Below, piece by piece: positions 8,693 to 20,785 of a stretch of DNA of 36,152 nt. The notes beneath the pieces were generated by a model. The model had not been told where the DNA came from. It saw nothing but the letters and a program-made list of their open reading frames with translations, and made no database searches. This stretch comes from an uncultured Pseudomonadota bacterium (lineage in GTDB: Bacteria; Pseudomonadota; Gammaproteobacteria; Burkholderiales; Burkholderiaceae), in assembly GCA_946480245.1 (NCBI GenBank), contig CAMLIZ010000034.1:1-36152 (forward strand). Direction: 5' to 3'. Positions within the stretch are counted from its first letter, which is position 1; each line of letters opens with the position of its first letter. The translations under genes were made by a program, and so were the position numbers.

Positions 8693-10414
8693 ATGTCCAC
8701 CCTGCTGATCGAAACCCGCGACTGCCCGCCGCGCGTCGCCTTTGCGCTGGAGCAGGCCGGCCTGCATCCGCTGCTGGCGCGGCTGTATGCGGCGCGTGGC
8801 GTGCGCACGCCGCAAGAGCTGGACGACAGCGTCGCGCAGCTTCTGCAGCCGGCCACCTTGCAGGGCGCCGCGCAGGCCGCAGGCGTGCTGGCCGACGCGA
8901 TCCAGCAGGCCAAGCGTATCTGCGTGATCGCCGACTACGACTGCGACGGCGCCACCGCCTGCGCCGTGGCGCTGCGCGGGCTGAAGATGCTGGGCGCCCA
9001 GCCCGGCACGCTGCACTACGTGGTGCCCGATCGCGCGGTGCACGGCTACGGCCTCACGCCGGCCATCGTGGACCTATCGCTGAAGAAGGAGCCGCAGCTG
9101 CTGCTCACGGTGGACAACGGCATCGCCAGCCACGCCGGCGTGGCGCATGCGCGCGCCCTGGGGCTCGATGTGGTGGTCACCGACCATCACCTGCCCGCGC
9201 TGATCGACGGCGCCACGCCGCTGCCCGATGCCACGGTGATCGTCAACCCGAACCAGCCCGGCTGCGGCTTCGAGAGCAAGCACCTGGCCGGCGTGGGCGT
9301 CATGTTCTACGTGCTGCTGGCCACCCGCGCCGAGTTGCGCGCACGCGGCGTGTTCGACGCGCAAACCCAGCCGCGGCTCGATGCCCTGCTCGACCTGGTG
9401 GCGCTGGGCACCGTGGCCGACGTGGTGAAGCTCGACGCCAACAACCGGCGCCTCGTGGCGCAGGGCCTCAAGCGCGTGCGCGCGGGCCGCATGCAGCCGG
9501 GCCTGGTCGCGCTGTTCCAGGCCGCGGCACGCGACCCGCGGCGCGCCGGCTGCTTCGACTTCGGCTTCGCGCTGGCGCCGCGCCTCAATGCGGCCGGGCG
9601 CCTGGCCGACATGACGCTGGGCATCGAATGCCTGCTCGCCGACGATGCGGCGCGTGCCGCGGAGCTTGCGCAGCAGCTGGATGCGATCAACCGCGAACGG
9701 CGCGAGGTGGAGGCCGGCATGCGCGAGCAGGCCGAGGCGCTGCTCGAAGCGCTGATGCCCGAGGGCGAGGCGCCGCCGGCGCTGGTGCTGTTCGACCCGG
9801 ACTTCCATGAGGGCGTGGTCGGCATCGTGGCCGGCCGCCTGAAGGACCGGCTGCACCGCCCCACCTTCGTGTTCGCGATCGGGCAGGACGGGCTGCTCAA
9901 AGGCTCGGGCCGCTCCATCGCGGGCTTCCATCTGCGCGACGCGCTGGACCTGGTGAGCAAGCGCCACCCCGGCGTGCTGAAGAAGTTCGGCGGCCATGCG
10001 ATGGCGGCAGGCTGCACGATCGACGAGGAGCACTTCGACACCTTCGATGAAGCGCTGCAGCAGGTGGCCGCCGAATGGCTGGACGCGGCCACCCTGCAAC
10101 GCCGCCTGCGCACCGACGGACCGCTGCCGCTGCAGTACTTCGACGCGCAGACGGTGCAGCAGCTCGAGTCGCAGGTGTGGGGCCAGGCCTTCGAGCCGCC
10201 GTTGTTCTGCGACGAGGTGGAGGTCGTCGCGCAGCGCCTGGTCGGCGAGAAGCACCTGAAGCTGCGCGTGCGCCACCAGGGCGCGCTGCGCGAGGCGATC
10301 TGGTTCGGCCGCACCGAGCCCGTGGCCGAACGCGTGCGCCTGGCCTATCGCTTGAGCGCCGACGAATACCAGGGCCAGCTGCGCGTGCAGATGGTGGTGG
10401 AGGCTGCGGGCTGA
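8693..10414 (+). CDS. recJ: Single-stranded-DNA-specific 5'-3' exonuclease RecJ
   Basis: This 573-residue DHH-family nuclease degrades single-stranded DNA 5' to 3' in recombination (RecF pathway), mismatch repair and base-excision repair. The metal-binding motifs are in order: DYDCDG at residues 81-86 and VTDHH with DHH at 164-166. The C-terminal DHHA1 domain shows GSGRSIAGFHLRDAL and KFGGHAMAAGCTI, which bind the DNA end. An OB-fold follows (about residues 470-573). The length is normal for RecJ. ATG immediately follows the stop of the upstream gene, so the pair forms one operon. It runs convergent to argH with a 16-bp gap and no evident terminator. Confidence 0.96.
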   Translation: MSTLLIETRDCPPRVAFALEQAGLHPLLARLYAARGVRTPQELDDSVAQLLQPATLQGAAQAAGVLADAIQQAKRICVIADYDCDGATACAVALRGLKMLGAQPGTLHYVVPDRAVHGYGLTPAIVDLSLKKEPQLLLTVDNGIASHAGVAHARALGLDVVVTDHHLPALIDGATPLPDATVIVNPNQPGCGFESKHLAGVGVMFYVLLATRAELRARGVFDAQTQPRLDALLDLVALGTVADVVKLDANNRRLVAQGLKRVRAGRMQPGLVALFQAAARDPRRAGCFDFGFALAPRLNAAGRLADMTLGIECLLADDAARAAELAQQLDAINRERREVEAGMREQAEALLEALMPEGEAPPALVLFDPDFHEGVVGIVAGRLKDRLHRPTFVFAIGQDGLLKGSGRSIAGFHLRDALDLVSKRHPGVLKKFGGHAMAAGCTIDEEHFDTFDEALQQVAAEWLDAATLQRRLRTDGPLPLQYFDAQTVQQLESQVWGQAFEPPLFCDEVEVVAQRLVGEKHLKLRVRHQGALREAIWFGRTEPVAERVRLAYRLSADEYQGQLRVQMVVEAAG

Positions 10415-10430
10415 GCCCGCGGCGCCCGCC

Positions 10431-11831
10431 TCAGCCTGCGCCCAGCCGCGCCTGGTGGCGCGCGATCTGCGTACGCACCTGGTCCGGCGCCGTGCCGCCG
10501 ATCACGCGGCGCGCGTTCATCGAGCCGCGCAGCGTGAGCACGTCGTATACGTCGTTGTCGATGCGCTCGCTGAAGCCTTGCAGCGTGGCCAGCGGCAGTT
10601 CGGCCAGGTCCACGCCCTGCCGGATTGCCAGCTTCACCGCATGCGCCACCACCTCGTGCGCGTCACGGAAGGGCAGGCCCTTCTTCACCAGGTAGTCGGC
10701 CAGGTCGGTGGCGGTGGCGTAGCCCTTCAGCGCGGCGCGCTCCATCGCCTCCGGCTTGACGACGATGCCGCCCACCATCTCGGCCATGATGCGCAAGGTG
10801 TCGCGCAGCGTGTCCACCGTGTCGAACAAGGGCTCCTTGTCTTCCTGGTTGTCCTTGTTGTAGGTCAGCGGCTGGCCCTTCATCAAGGTGATCAGGCCCA
10901 TCAGGTGGCCCACCACGCGGCCGCTCTTGCCGCGCGCGAGCTCGGCCACGTCGGGGTTGCGCTTCTGCGGCATGATGCTCGAACCGGTGCAGTAGCGGTC
11001 GGCGAGGTCGATGAAGCCGAAGTTCTGGCTCATCCACAGCACGATCTCCTCGGCCAGCCGCGACACGTGCACCATCGTGATGGCCGCGAAGCTGCTGAAC
11101 TCGAGGGCGAAGTCGCGATCGCTCACCGCGTCCAGGCTGTTGAAGCACACGCCGTCGAAGCCGAGCAGTTGCGCCGTCAGCTCGCGGTCCAGCGGGTAGC
11201 TGGTGCCGGCCAGTGCCGCCGCGCCCAGGGGCAGGCGGTTGACCCGCTTGCGCACGTCGGCCAGGCGCTCGGCGTCGCGCGCGAACATCTCCACGTAGGC
11301 CAGCAGGTGGTGCGCAAAGCTCACCGGCTGTGCCACCTGCATGTGCGTGAAGCCGGGCATCACGGTTTCGTCGTGCTGGGCCGCCACGCTGACCAGTGCG
11401 CGCTGCATCTCGGCCAGCAGCGGCGCGAGCGCGTCGATCTCGCTGCGCAGCCACAGCCGCACGTCGGTGGCCACCTGGTCGTTGCGCGAGCGCCCGGTGT
11501 GCAGGCGCTTGCCGGCGTCGCCCACCAGCTGCGTCAGGCGCGCCTCGATGTTCAGGTGCACGTCCTCCAGCGCCAGCTTCCATTCGAAGCGGCCGCTTTC
11601 GATCTCCTCGGTGATCTGCGCCATGCCGCGCTGGATGGCGGCCAGGTCGTCGGCACCGATGATGGCTTGCGCGGCGAGCATCTGCGCATGCGCCAGCGAG
11701 CCCTGGATATCGGCGCGCCACAGCCGCTGGTCGAAGCCGACGCTGGCGGTGTAGCGCTGCACCAGCTCGCTCATGGGTTCGGAGAACAGGGCCGACCAGG
11801 CCTGGGACTTCTTGTCGAGTTGGGAGGACAT
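10431..11831 (-). CDS. argH: Argininosuccinate lyase
   Basis: This 466-residue enzyme carries out the last step of arginine synthesis, splitting argininosuccinate into arginine and fumarate in the cytoplasm. It contains the fumarase/aspartase superfamily signature [12 protein letters not shown] at residues 283-294, whose first serine pair includes the catalytic base, and [13 protein letters not shown] (111-123) typical of ArgH. Length is standard. ATG at 11831 lacks a strong Shine-Dalgarno sequence. A TAGAAT hexamer 54 nt upstream could be its -10 element. The gene is divergent from a LytS-type kinase gene; this argH-kinase arrangement matches argH-algZ in Pseudomonas. Confidence 0.96.
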   Translation of the reverse strand: MSSQLDKKSQAWSALFSEPMSELVQRYTASVGFDQRLWRADIQGSLAHAQMLAAQAIIGADDLAAIQRGMAQITEEIESGRFEWKLALEDVHLNIEARLTQLVGDAGKRLHTGRSRNDQVATDVRLWLRSEIDALAPLLAEMQRALVSVAAQHDETVMPGFTHMQVAQPVSFAHHLLAYVEMFARDAERLADVRKRVNRLPLGAAALAGTSYPLDRELTAQLLGFDGVCFNSLDAVSDRDFALEFSSFAAITMVHVSRLAEEIVLWMSQNFGFIDLADRYCTGSSIMPQKRNPDVAELARGKSGRVVGHLMGLITLMKGQPLTYNKDNQEDKEPLFDTVDTLRDTLRIMAEMVGGIVVKPEAMERAALKGYATATDLADYLVKKGLPFRDAHEVVAHAVKLAIRQGVDLAELPLATLQGFSERIDNDVYDVLTLRGSMNARRVIGGTAPDQVRTQIARHQARLGAG

Positions 11832-11885
11832 GGGGTGCGCAAGGCGCGCGGGCCTTGCCTCACAATCGTGGCGCGAGGAGCAACG

Positions 11886-11891
11886 ATTCTA
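11886..11891 (-). promoter_or_regulatory. Possible -10 element of argH
   Basis: On the minus strand TAGAAT lies 54 nt before the argH ATG. It would give a leader of about 47 nt, unlike the leaderless layout seen at several other genes here. On the plus strand CACAAT at 11861-11866 in the same gap is a weak candidate for the divergent kinase gene. Confidence 0.35.
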
Positions 11892-11904
11892 TCGGCCGCA
11901 TCCC

Positions 11905-13005
11905 TTGAAGCCCGCCGCCCCATCCACCGCCGCGCCGACATCGGCACCCACCAGCAGCTTTGGCGGCTCGGCCTATCCGAGCTTTGCCGACACGCTGCAG
12001 GCCGCGGCCGCGCGCGCGCGCGAACCCGTGAGCGGCGGTGCGTTCGACGTCTGCCATGCCGGGCTGGCGCTGCGCGCGGTGCTGTATGTGCAGGGCGTGC
12101 TGGCCGTCGGCACGCTGTTCGCGGCGGGCACGCTGGGGCAGGCGCTGTCGCTGTTCGGGCCGGTGGTGTTCGCGGGCCTGTTCGGCACGCTGGCCTGGCT
12201 GCTCGGCGTGTGCGCTGCGCGCCGCCTGCTCACCCGCGTGGGCCTGGTGCCCCGTGCCATTGCGGTGGCGGCGCTCGGTGCCTGGTGCGGCATCGGCGGC
12301 TGGGGCCTGCTGCTGCCGTTCCAACTGGTGGACACGCCGCCGGTGCGCTGGCTGGCGGTGGCCGCGGCTGGCGCCGTGTTGGCCGGTTCGCTGTGGGCCT
12401 GGCTGGTGCTACGCGTGCGCTCGCGCCTGCCGGCCGAAGCCGCGGCGCGGCTGGTGGAGCTGCAGGCGCGCATCCGCCCGCACTTCCTGTTCAATGCGCT
12501 GAACACCGCGGTGGCGCTGGTGCGCGTGGATCCTGCGCGCGCCGAAGGCGTGCTGGAGGATCTGGCCCAGCTGTTCCGCGTGGCCCTGGAGGACCATGGC
12601 CAGGCCGTCACGCTGGCCGAGGAGATCGAGCTGGCCGAGCGCTACCTGGCGATCGAGCAGCTGCGCTTCGGCGAGCGCCTGCACGTGCGCTGGGAGCTGG
12701 ACCCCGCCGCCGGCGCCGCGCAGGTGCCCCCGCTGGTGCTGCAGCCGCTGGTCGAGAACGCGGTGCGCCATGGCATCGAGCCCTCGCGCGAAGGCGGCGA
12801 GATCGTGGTGCGCACCCGCGTGCGCCGCGGCCAGGTGGTGGTGGGCATCAGCAACACGCTGGGCACGGCACCATCGCTGCCCGGCCATGGCATGGCCCTC
12901 AAGAACGTGCGCGAGCGGCTGCGCCTGCTGCACGACGTGGCGGCACAGTTCCACGCCGGGCGCGACGGCAACCACTACCGCGTGCGCATCGAGGTACCGC
13001 TGTGA
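11905..13005 (+). CDS. algZ: LytS/AlgZ-type sensor histidine kinase
   Basis: This membrane kinase is partner of the LytTR regulator encoded next. From the chosen start it has 366 residues, close to Pseudomonas AlgZ (FimS). Four hydrophobic segments lie at about residues 55-160. The His_kinase domain has RPHFLFNALN with His193, and a GHKL ATPase follows with PLVENAVRHGIEP and GHGMALKNVRERL. The start is uncertain: no ATG fits outside argH, so I chose the TTG at 11905; an in-frame ATG at 11830 would overlap the argH start. The argH-algZ-algR-hemC order known from Pseudomonas supports the name, but the signal sensed is unknown. Confidence 0.85.
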   Translation: MKPAAPSTAAPTSAPTSSFGGSAYPSFADTLQAAAARAREPVSGGAFDVCHAGLALRAVLYVQGVLAVGTLFAAGTLGQALSLFGPVVFAGLFGTLAWLLGVCAARRLLTRVGLVPRAIAVAALGAWCGIGGWGLLLPFQLVDTPPVRWLAVAAAGAVLAGSLWAWLVLRVRSRLPAEAAARLVELQARIRPHFLFNALNTAVALVRVDPARAEGVLEDLAQLFRVALEDHGQAVTLAEEIELAERYLAIEQLRFGERLHVRWELDPAAGAAQVPPLVLQPLVENAVRHGIEPSREGGEIVVRTRVRRGQVVVGISNTLGTAPSLPGHGMALKNVRERLRLLHDVAAQFHAGRDGNHYRVRIEVPL

Positions 13006-13012
13006 GGTGGCC

Positions 13013-13771
13013 ATGCTCAAGGTTCTGATCGTCGACGACGAACCGCTCGCGCGCCTGCGCCTTCGCACCTTGCTGGCCGAGTGCATGGAGCCGGCCAACG
13101 AGGTGGTGGGCGAGGCGGGCGACGCGGTGCAGGCGCTGGCCTGGCTGGGCACGCACGACTGCGACCTGCTGCTGCTCGATGTGCACATGCCCGGCCTGGA
13201 CGGCACGCAGCTGGCCGCCGAGCTGCGCCAGCGCCGGCGCTCGCCCGCGGTGGTGTTCGTCACCGCGTACGCTGAACACGCGCTCACCGCCTTCGAGCTC
13301 GATGCGGCCGACTACCTCACCAAGCCGGTGCGGCGCGAGCGCCTGCAGCAGGCGCTGCAGCGCGCGGCCCAGCGCCTGCAGGCACGCCCGGCGGTGCCGC
13401 TGGACGACAGCCAGGTGTTGGTGATCAGCGAGCGTGGCCGCGTGCTGCGCCTGCCGCTCGACGAAGTGCTGTATTTGAAGGCCGAGCTCAAGTACGTGAC
13501 GCTGCGCACCGCCAACCGGGCCTATGTGCTCGACGAGGCGCTGTCCGAGCTCGAGCAGCGCCTGGGCGAGCGCTTCATCCGCGTGCATCGCAATGCCCTC
13601 GTCGCCAAGGGTGCGGTGCGCGCGCTCGAGCGCCGTGCGGTGGCCGGCGAGGAGGACGACGGCGCCGAGCCCGGCTGGGCCGTGCAGGTGGCGCCGCTCG
13701 GCGAATGGCTGGCCGTGTCGCGCCGGCAGGTGAGTGCGGTCAAGGACGCGCTCGCGTCCGGCGGGCGTTGA
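13013..13771 (+). CDS. algR: LytTR-family response regulator, AlgR-like
   Basis: This 252-residue protein has an N-terminal receiver domain with acidic pair VDDE (residues 7-10), phospho-acceptor Asp56 in LLLLDVHMPG, a switch threonine in FVTAYAEHA and the lysine of LTKPV. A LytTR DNA-binding domain fills the last 110 residues (LDEVLYLKAELKYVTL, then FIRVHRNALV). In Pseudomonas the orthologue controls alginate, type IV pili and other virulence traits. ATG at 13013 follows the kinase stop by 7 bp with GAGGTGG upstream. A loop of about 15 acidic and small residues (AGEEDDGAEPG) interrupts the LytTR domain near residue 220, somewhat unusual. Targets here cannot be predicted. Confidence 0.9.
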   Translation: MLKVLIVDDEPLARLRLRTLLAECMEPANEVVGEAGDAVQALAWLGTHDCDLLLLDVHMPGLDGTQLAAELRQRRRSPAVVFVTAYAEHALTAFELDAADYLTKPVRRERLQQALQRAAQRLQARPAVPLDDSQVLVISERGRVLRLPLDEVLYLKAELKYVTLRTANRAYVLDEALSELEQRLGERFIRVHRNALVAKGAVRALERRAVAGEEDDGAEPGWAVQVAPLGEWLAVSRRQVSAVKDALASGGR

Positions 13772-13778
13772 CGGCGGC

Positions 13779-14978
13779 ATGTCGCGGCGTTCGGAAGTGA
13801 CCGGTGCGGCCGCGGCCATCGCGGCCGTGTGCGTGCTGGTGTGGTTCTGGTCCGCGTCGGCACCACCCGCCACGCAGCCGCAGGTTGCCGTCGCGGCAGC
13901 TTCGCGCCCGGCACCGCCGGCTGCGCCGGCAGCGTCGGCGAGCGCGACCGCGGCGCCCCGGCCGGTGGCCGTTGCCGCCTCCGCCGGACCGGCGGACGGC
14001 GTGGAGGTCTGCGGACTGGGCCGCGTGCCGCGCGCTGCCGAGCCGGCCTCCGGGCCGTTCACGCCGGAGCAGCAGGCGCAGGCCGCGCGCACGCTGCGCA
14101 AGGTGCTGGACGCACACCCCGGCACGCGCATGTCCGCGCTCGGTGCCTTCGAGTTGATGCTGCCCGGCGCCGACGCTGAAGAGGTGCAACGCCGCCGTGA
14201 CGCGCTGGCCCGCAGCGCCGCCGCCAGCAACGACGCGCAGCTGTATGGCCTGGCGCTGCAGGCCTGCCATCTCGGCCCCGCGCCCGCATGCCAGCTGTTG
14301 AACGAGCGGCGCTGGGCTGCGCTGGCGCCCGACGACGGCGCGGTCTGGCTGGCGTTGGCGGAAGCCGCGCGACGCGACGGTGACCGCGCCGGCGTGTCGG
14401 AGGCGCTGTACCGTGCGTCGATCGCAGCCCGCTTCGACACGCGCTACGGCCTCGTCACGCAGCTCGTGGAGGAGGCGCTGCCGCCCTCCATCCCGGCGTG
14501 GCAGCGCATCGAACTGCTGGTGCGGGCGATCGGCGTGCAGACCGCCGCCATGCCCGGCTACCTCGTGCTGGCCGAATACTGCCGGCCGCCGCTGGCCGAC
14601 GCGAATCGCCGCCAGGTGTGCGACCGCCTGGCGCACCAGCTGGTCGACCACGGGCGCACGCTGATGGACCTCACGATTGGCGGAATGCTCGGCAAGCGCG
14701 CCGGCTGGCCGCCCGAGCGCCTGGCCGCATTGCGCACCGAGGTGGCCGGCCTGAGTGCCGCCGCCGCGGACAGCATGGACTTCGACGCACTCGACTGCGG
14801 CACCGTGGGCGCCATGCGCGCGTGGCTGTCCGACTCGGCGCGGCTGGGCGAGCTGGGAGCGATGCGCTTGCGCGTGCAGCGCAGCGGCCTCACGACCGCG
14901 CAGTGGGCGCAGCGGGCGGCCGCCCGGCACGCGGCCACCGCCGGATCGTCGGTGGAACCGCGCTCCCTGTCGCGCTGA
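13779..14978 (+). CDS. Hypothetical membrane-anchored or exported protein after algZR
   Basis: This 399-residue protein is not recognised. Residues 7-25 form one hydrophobic segment (signal anchor or uncleaved signal). An Ala/Pro-rich linker runs to about residue 75, as in periplasmic tethers, and then comes an Ala-rich helical domain with scattered cysteines. The helical pattern with paired hydrophobics resembles repeat or TPR-like folds, but no motif is firm. ATG at 13779 lies 7 bp after the algR stop, so it is probably co-transcribed with the two-component system and may be its output or an accessory sensor. It converges on ppc with a 3-bp gap. Confidence 0.7.
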   Translation: MSRRSEVTGAAAAIAAVCVLVWFWSASAPPATQPQVAVAAASRPAPPAAPAASASATAAPRPVAVAASAGPADGVEVCGLGRVPRAAEPASGPFTPEQQAQAARTLRKVLDAHPGTRMSALGAFELMLPGADAEEVQRRRDALARSAAASNDAQLYGLALQACHLGPAPACQLLNERRWAALAPDDGAVWLALAEAARRDGDRAGVSEALYRASIAARFDTRYGLVTQLVEEALPPSIPAWQRIELLVRAIGVQTAAMPGYLVLAEYCRPPLADANRRQVCDRLAHQLVDHGRTLMDLTIGGMLGKRAGWPPERLAALRTEVAGLSAAAADSMDFDALDCGTVGAMRAWLSDSARLGELGAMRLRVQRSGLTTAQWAQRAAARHAATAGSSVEPRSLSR

Positions 14979-14981
14979 CGC

Positions 14982-17789
<2,808 letters not shown>

Positions 17790-17830
17790 CAATGTTCCTC
17801 GGCGATGTGTAACTCGGTTACCGGTGCGCG

Positions 17831-17836
17831 ATGCTA
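17831..17836 (-). promoter_or_regulatory. Probable -10 element of ppc
   Basis: TAGCAT on the minus strand lies 41 nt before the ppc ATG, predicting a leader of about 35 nt that includes the GAGGAAC ribosome-binding site. The identical hexamer serves hemC on the other strand. Confidence 0.45.
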
Positions 17837-17909
17837 CCAAAGGCAGGTGCGGGAGTGCCGGAAAACGCGCCGCCGCAGGCGCATTCGCTGTTCCGCCTCG
17901 GCCCCCTGC

Positions 17910-17915
17910 TAGCAT
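17910..17915 (+). promoter_or_regulatory. Probable -10 element of hemC
   Basis: TAGCAT lies 7 nt before the hemC ATG at 17923, so +1 would coincide with the start codon. There is no Shine-Dalgarno sequence in the 7-nt gap and no clear -35 box. Confidence 0.5.
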
Positions 17916-17922
17916 CCCTCGC

Positions 17923-18858
17923 ATGTCCCTTCCGCCCCTCATCATCGCCACCCGCGAAAGCCGGCTGGCCCTCTGGCAGGCCGAGCATGTGCGCGACCTG
18001 CTGCACCGCCGCTTCGGCGCCGACGTGCAGCTGCTGGGCATGACCACCCGCGGCGACCAGATCCTCGACCGCAGCTTGTCCAAGGTGGGCGGCAAGGGCC
18101 TGTTCGTGAAGGAGCTGGAGGCTGCGTTGGAAGACGGCCGGGCGCACCTGGCGGTGCACTCGCTGAAGGACGTGCCGATGGATCTGCCCCAGGGCTTTGC
18201 GCTGGCGGCCATCCTGCAGCGCGAGGATCCGCGCGACGCACTGGTGGCCAACCGCCACGACAGCCTGCAGGCGCTGCCCGAAGGCGCCTGCGTCGGCACG
18301 TCCAGCCTGCGCCGTGTGGTGCAGCTGAAGGCGCTGCGCCCCGACTTGCGGGTGGAGCCGCTGCGCGGCAACCTGGACACGCGCCTGCGCAAACTCGACG
18401 AAGGCCACTACGACGCGATCGTACTGGCCGCTGCCGGCCTGAAGCGCCTGGGACTGGCCGAGCGTATCCGTGCGTTGTTCGACGAAACGCAGATGATCCC
18501 GGCGGCAGGGCAGGGTGCGTTGGGCATCGAGGTGCGTGCCGACGCCGCCGCGCTGCGCGAGCAGCTGGCGATGTTGATCGACATGCCCACCTGGCTGGCA
18601 GCGCAGGCCGAGCGCGCCGTGTCGCGGGCGCTCGGCGGTAGCTGCAGCATGCCGTTGGCGGCGCATGCCCGGCTGTCCGGCTCGTCGATGACGCTGGAGG
18701 CCGCGCTGGGCGACGGCGAGCGGCCCGAGCGGCCCTTGCTGCGCGTGCGCCTGCAGGCCGACGTGGCCGATGACGCCGGCGCGCGCGCGCTGGGCGAGCG
18801 CGCGGCCGCCGAGCTGCGGCAGCTGGGTGCACAGGGCTACTTGCCCGCCGCAACGTGA
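17923..18858 (+). CDS. hemC: Hydroxymethylbilane synthase (porphobilinogen deaminase)
   Basis: This 311-residue cytoplasmic enzyme joins four porphobilinogens into hydroxymethylbilane for heme and other tetrapyrroles. [16 protein letters not shown] (residues 8-23) and [10 protein letters not shown] are family marks. HSLKDVP holds the catalytic aspartate, and Cys241 in GGSCSMP binds the dipyrromethane cofactor. The reading frame extends upstream, but ATG at 17923 begins at the conserved N-terminus. It leads the hemC-hemD-hemX-hemY operon; its stop overlaps the hemD GTG. Confidence 0.96.
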   Translation: MSLPPLIIATRESRLALWQAEHVRDLLHRRFGADVQLLGMTTRGDQILDRSLSKVGGKGLFVKELEAALEDGRAHLAVHSLKDVPMDLPQGFALAAILQREDPRDALVANRHDSLQALPEGACVGTSSLRRVVQLKALRPDLRVEPLRGNLDTRLRKLDEGHYDAIVLAAAGLKRLGLAERIRALFDETQMIPAAGQGALGIEVRADAAALREQLAMLIDMPTWLAAQAERAVSRALGGSCSMPLAAHARLSGSSMTLEAALGDGERPERPLLRVRLQADVADDAGARALGERAAAELRQLGAQGYLPAAT

Positions 18859-19646
18859 ACACGATGCCGGCCGCGCTGCGCGTGCTGGTGACCCGCCCCC
18901 AACCGCAGGCTGACGAATGGGTGGCGCGGCTGCGCGATGCCGGAGCGCAGGCATGGGCGCTGCCGCTGATCGATATCGGCCCGCCGGACGACACTGCGCC
19001 CGTGCTGCAGGCCTGGCAGCGCCTCGCCTCGCTGGCCCTTGTGGTCTTCGTGAGTCCGAACGCGGTGACGCGCTTCTTCGCATTGCGGCCTGGTACGCAA
19101 GCCTGGCCGCCCGCCACGCTGGCCGGCGCGACCGGCCCGGGCACCTCTGCCGCGTTGCGCGCCGGTGGCGTACCCGAGGCCATGCTGGTGGAGCCACCCG
19201 CGCAGGCAGGTCGCTTCGACTCGGAGGCCTTGTGGTCACGGCTGGCACCGCGTCGCGACTGGCGTGGTGCCGAGGTGCTGGTCGTGCGCGGCGAGGAGGG
19301 CCGCGACTGGCTGGCCGATACCCTGCAGCGCCAGGGCGCACGCGTGAGCTTCGTGGCCGCCTACCGACGCAGCCCGCCGCAGCTGGACGCCGCGCAGCAG
19401 GCGTTGCTGCAGCAGGCGCTGGCCGAGCCGGCGGCGCACCTGTGGCTGTTCAGCAGCTCGGAGGCCATCGGCCACCTCGAGGCGCTGGCGCCGGGCGCCT
19501 CGTGGCAACACGCACGCGCCGCCGCCACGCACCCCCGCATCGCTGCTCGCGCGCGCAGCGCCGGCTTCGGCTCGGTGCATGACGTGCCCGCCGCACCCGC
19601 CGCGCTGCTGCGCGCGCTGGCGTCAATACAATCGCCCGCACCGTGA
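18855..19646 (+). CDS. hemD: Uroporphyrinogen-III synthase
   Basis: This 263-residue enzyme closes hydroxymethylbilane with inversion of ring D. The family diverges strongly; visible marks are [17 protein letters not shown] at the N-terminus, VVFVSPNAV near residue 60, the central [17 protein letters not shown], and [12 protein letters not shown] near residue 195. GTG at 18855 overlaps the hemC stop as GTGA, the coupling style used throughout this window; an ATG three codons later (18864) is the alternative start. Its own stop overlaps the hemX GTG start. The position between hemC and hemX is the standard one. Confidence 0.92.
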   Translation: MNTMPAALRVLVTRPQPQADEWVARLRDAGAQAWALPLIDIGPPDDTAPVLQAWQRLASLALVVFVSPNAVTRFFALRPGTQAWPPATLAGATGPGTSAALRAGGVPEAMLVEPPAQAGRFDSEALWSRLAPRRDWRGAEVLVVRGEEGRDWLADTLQRQGARVSFVAAYRRSPPQLDAAQQALLQQALAEPAAHLWLFSSSEAIGHLEALAPGASWQHARAAATHPRIAARARSAGFGSVHDVPAAPAALLRALASIQSPAP

Positions 19647-20776
19647 ACGACCCCCAGCCTTCTTCTGCTCCGGCGCCCGCCGCCGCCATGCCGCTGGCGC
19701 CTGCTGCGGCCGACGCTACCCGCCGCCGCTGGCCGGTGCTGTTGGCCGTGGTCCTGCTCGTGCTGGCCTTCGCGGCGCTGGCCATCGCGCTGAGTACGCA
19801 GCAGCGCCTGCATGCGCTGGAGCGCGAGCTGGTGAGGCGCCAGCAGGAATCGCAAGGTGAGGCGGCCGAGGCGCGCATGTTGTCCAAGCAGGCACAGGAC
19901 GTGGCGCGCGACGCGGCCGCCAAGGTGGCGCTGCTCGATGCGCGCGTCAGCGAGGCGGCGCTGCAGCGCACGCAGCTGGAGGATCTGATCCAGTCGTTGT
20001 CGCGCTCGCGCGACGAGAACATGGTGGCCGACGTGGAGCAATCGATCCGCGTCGCGATGCAGCAGGTGGCGATCACCGGCAGCGCCGAACCGCTGGCCAC
20101 CACGTTGCGGCAGGCCGACGAGCGCCTGGCACGCTACAACCAGCCGCGCCTGGAGCGAGTGCGCCGCGCCATCGCGCGCGACCTCGACCGCGTGAAGGCT
20201 CTCGGCGCGGTGGACATTCCGTCGCTCACGCTGCGCCTGGACGAGGCCGTGCGCCTCGTGGACGAATTGCCGCTGCTGGCATCGGCCGAGCCGCGACGCC
20301 TGTCGTCGTCCGCTGCCAAGGCCGGTGCGCGCGCGGCGTCGGCGCCGGCATCGGCAGCGCCCGCCACGCCAACGCAAGGCGCAGGCCCGCGCGAGTGGGG
20401 CCGATGGCTGGACGAAGCCTGGCGGCGTTTCGCCACCCGGGTGTGGGACGAAACCCGCTCGCTGGTGCGCGTGACGCGCATCGACACGCCCGAGGCTGCA
20501 CTGCTGGCGCCGGAGCAGTCGTTCTTCCTGCGCGAGAACCTGAAGCTGCGGCTGCTCAACGCGCGCCTCGCGCTGCTGAGCCGGCAGTTCGACATCGTGC
20601 AGTCCGACCTGCGCGATGCGCAGCATGCGGTGGATCGCTACTTCGACCGCAGCGCGCGCCGCGTGCAGAGCGTGTCCGAGCTGATGCGCCAGGTGAGCAG
20701 CCAGGCCCGCCTGGTCAGCGTGCCGCGCCCCGACGACACCCTTGCCGCGCTGGCAGCCGCCGGCGCGGGCCACTGA
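19643..20776 (+). CDS. hemX: HemX-like membrane protein (uroporphyrinogen-III C-methyltransferase-related annotation)
   Basis: This 377-residue protein has a short Ala/Pro-rich cytoplasmic N-terminus, one membrane helix at about residues 29-53, then a coiled-coil stretch (residues 55-115, rich in Gln, Glu, Arg) and an Ala-rich periplasmic helical domain. This is the HemX layout. The family is often labelled a methyltransferase, yet no SAM-binding motif is present, so that label should not be trusted. GTG at 19643 overlaps the hemD stop. A TACAAT sits 10 nt upstream inside hemD and could be an internal promoter. The role in heme synthesis, possibly as a scaffold with HemY, is not established. 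Confidence 0.85.
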   Translation: MNDPQPSSAPAPAAAMPLAPAAADATRRRWPVLLAVVLLVLAFAALAIALSTQQRLHALERELVRRQQESQGEAAEARMLSKQAQDVARDAAAKVALLDARVSEAALQRTQLEDLIQSLSRSRDENMVADVEQSIRVAMQQVAITGSAEPLATTLRQADERLARYNQPRLERVRRAIARDLDRVKALGAVDIPSLTLRLDEAVRLVDELPLLASAEPRRLSSSAAKAGARAASAPASAAPATPTQGAGPREWGRWLDEAWRRFATRVWDETRSLVRVTRIDTPEAALLAPEQSFFLRENLKLRLLNARLALLSRQFDIVQSDLRDAQHAVDRYFDRSARRVQSVSELMRQVSSQARLVSVPRPDDTLAALAAAGAGH

Positions 20777-20785
20777 CGCAGCCCG

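Noticed and set aside
10455..13028. Plus-strand open frame of 857 codons spanning argH and the kinase gene
   Set aside because: It is antisense to argH and out of frame in the kinase gene; composition is Arg/Ala-biased as in GC shadows.
19627..19632. TACAAT as an internal hemX promoter
   Set aside because: It lies inside hemD coding sequence and hemX is overlapped with hemD, so chance occurrence is likely.
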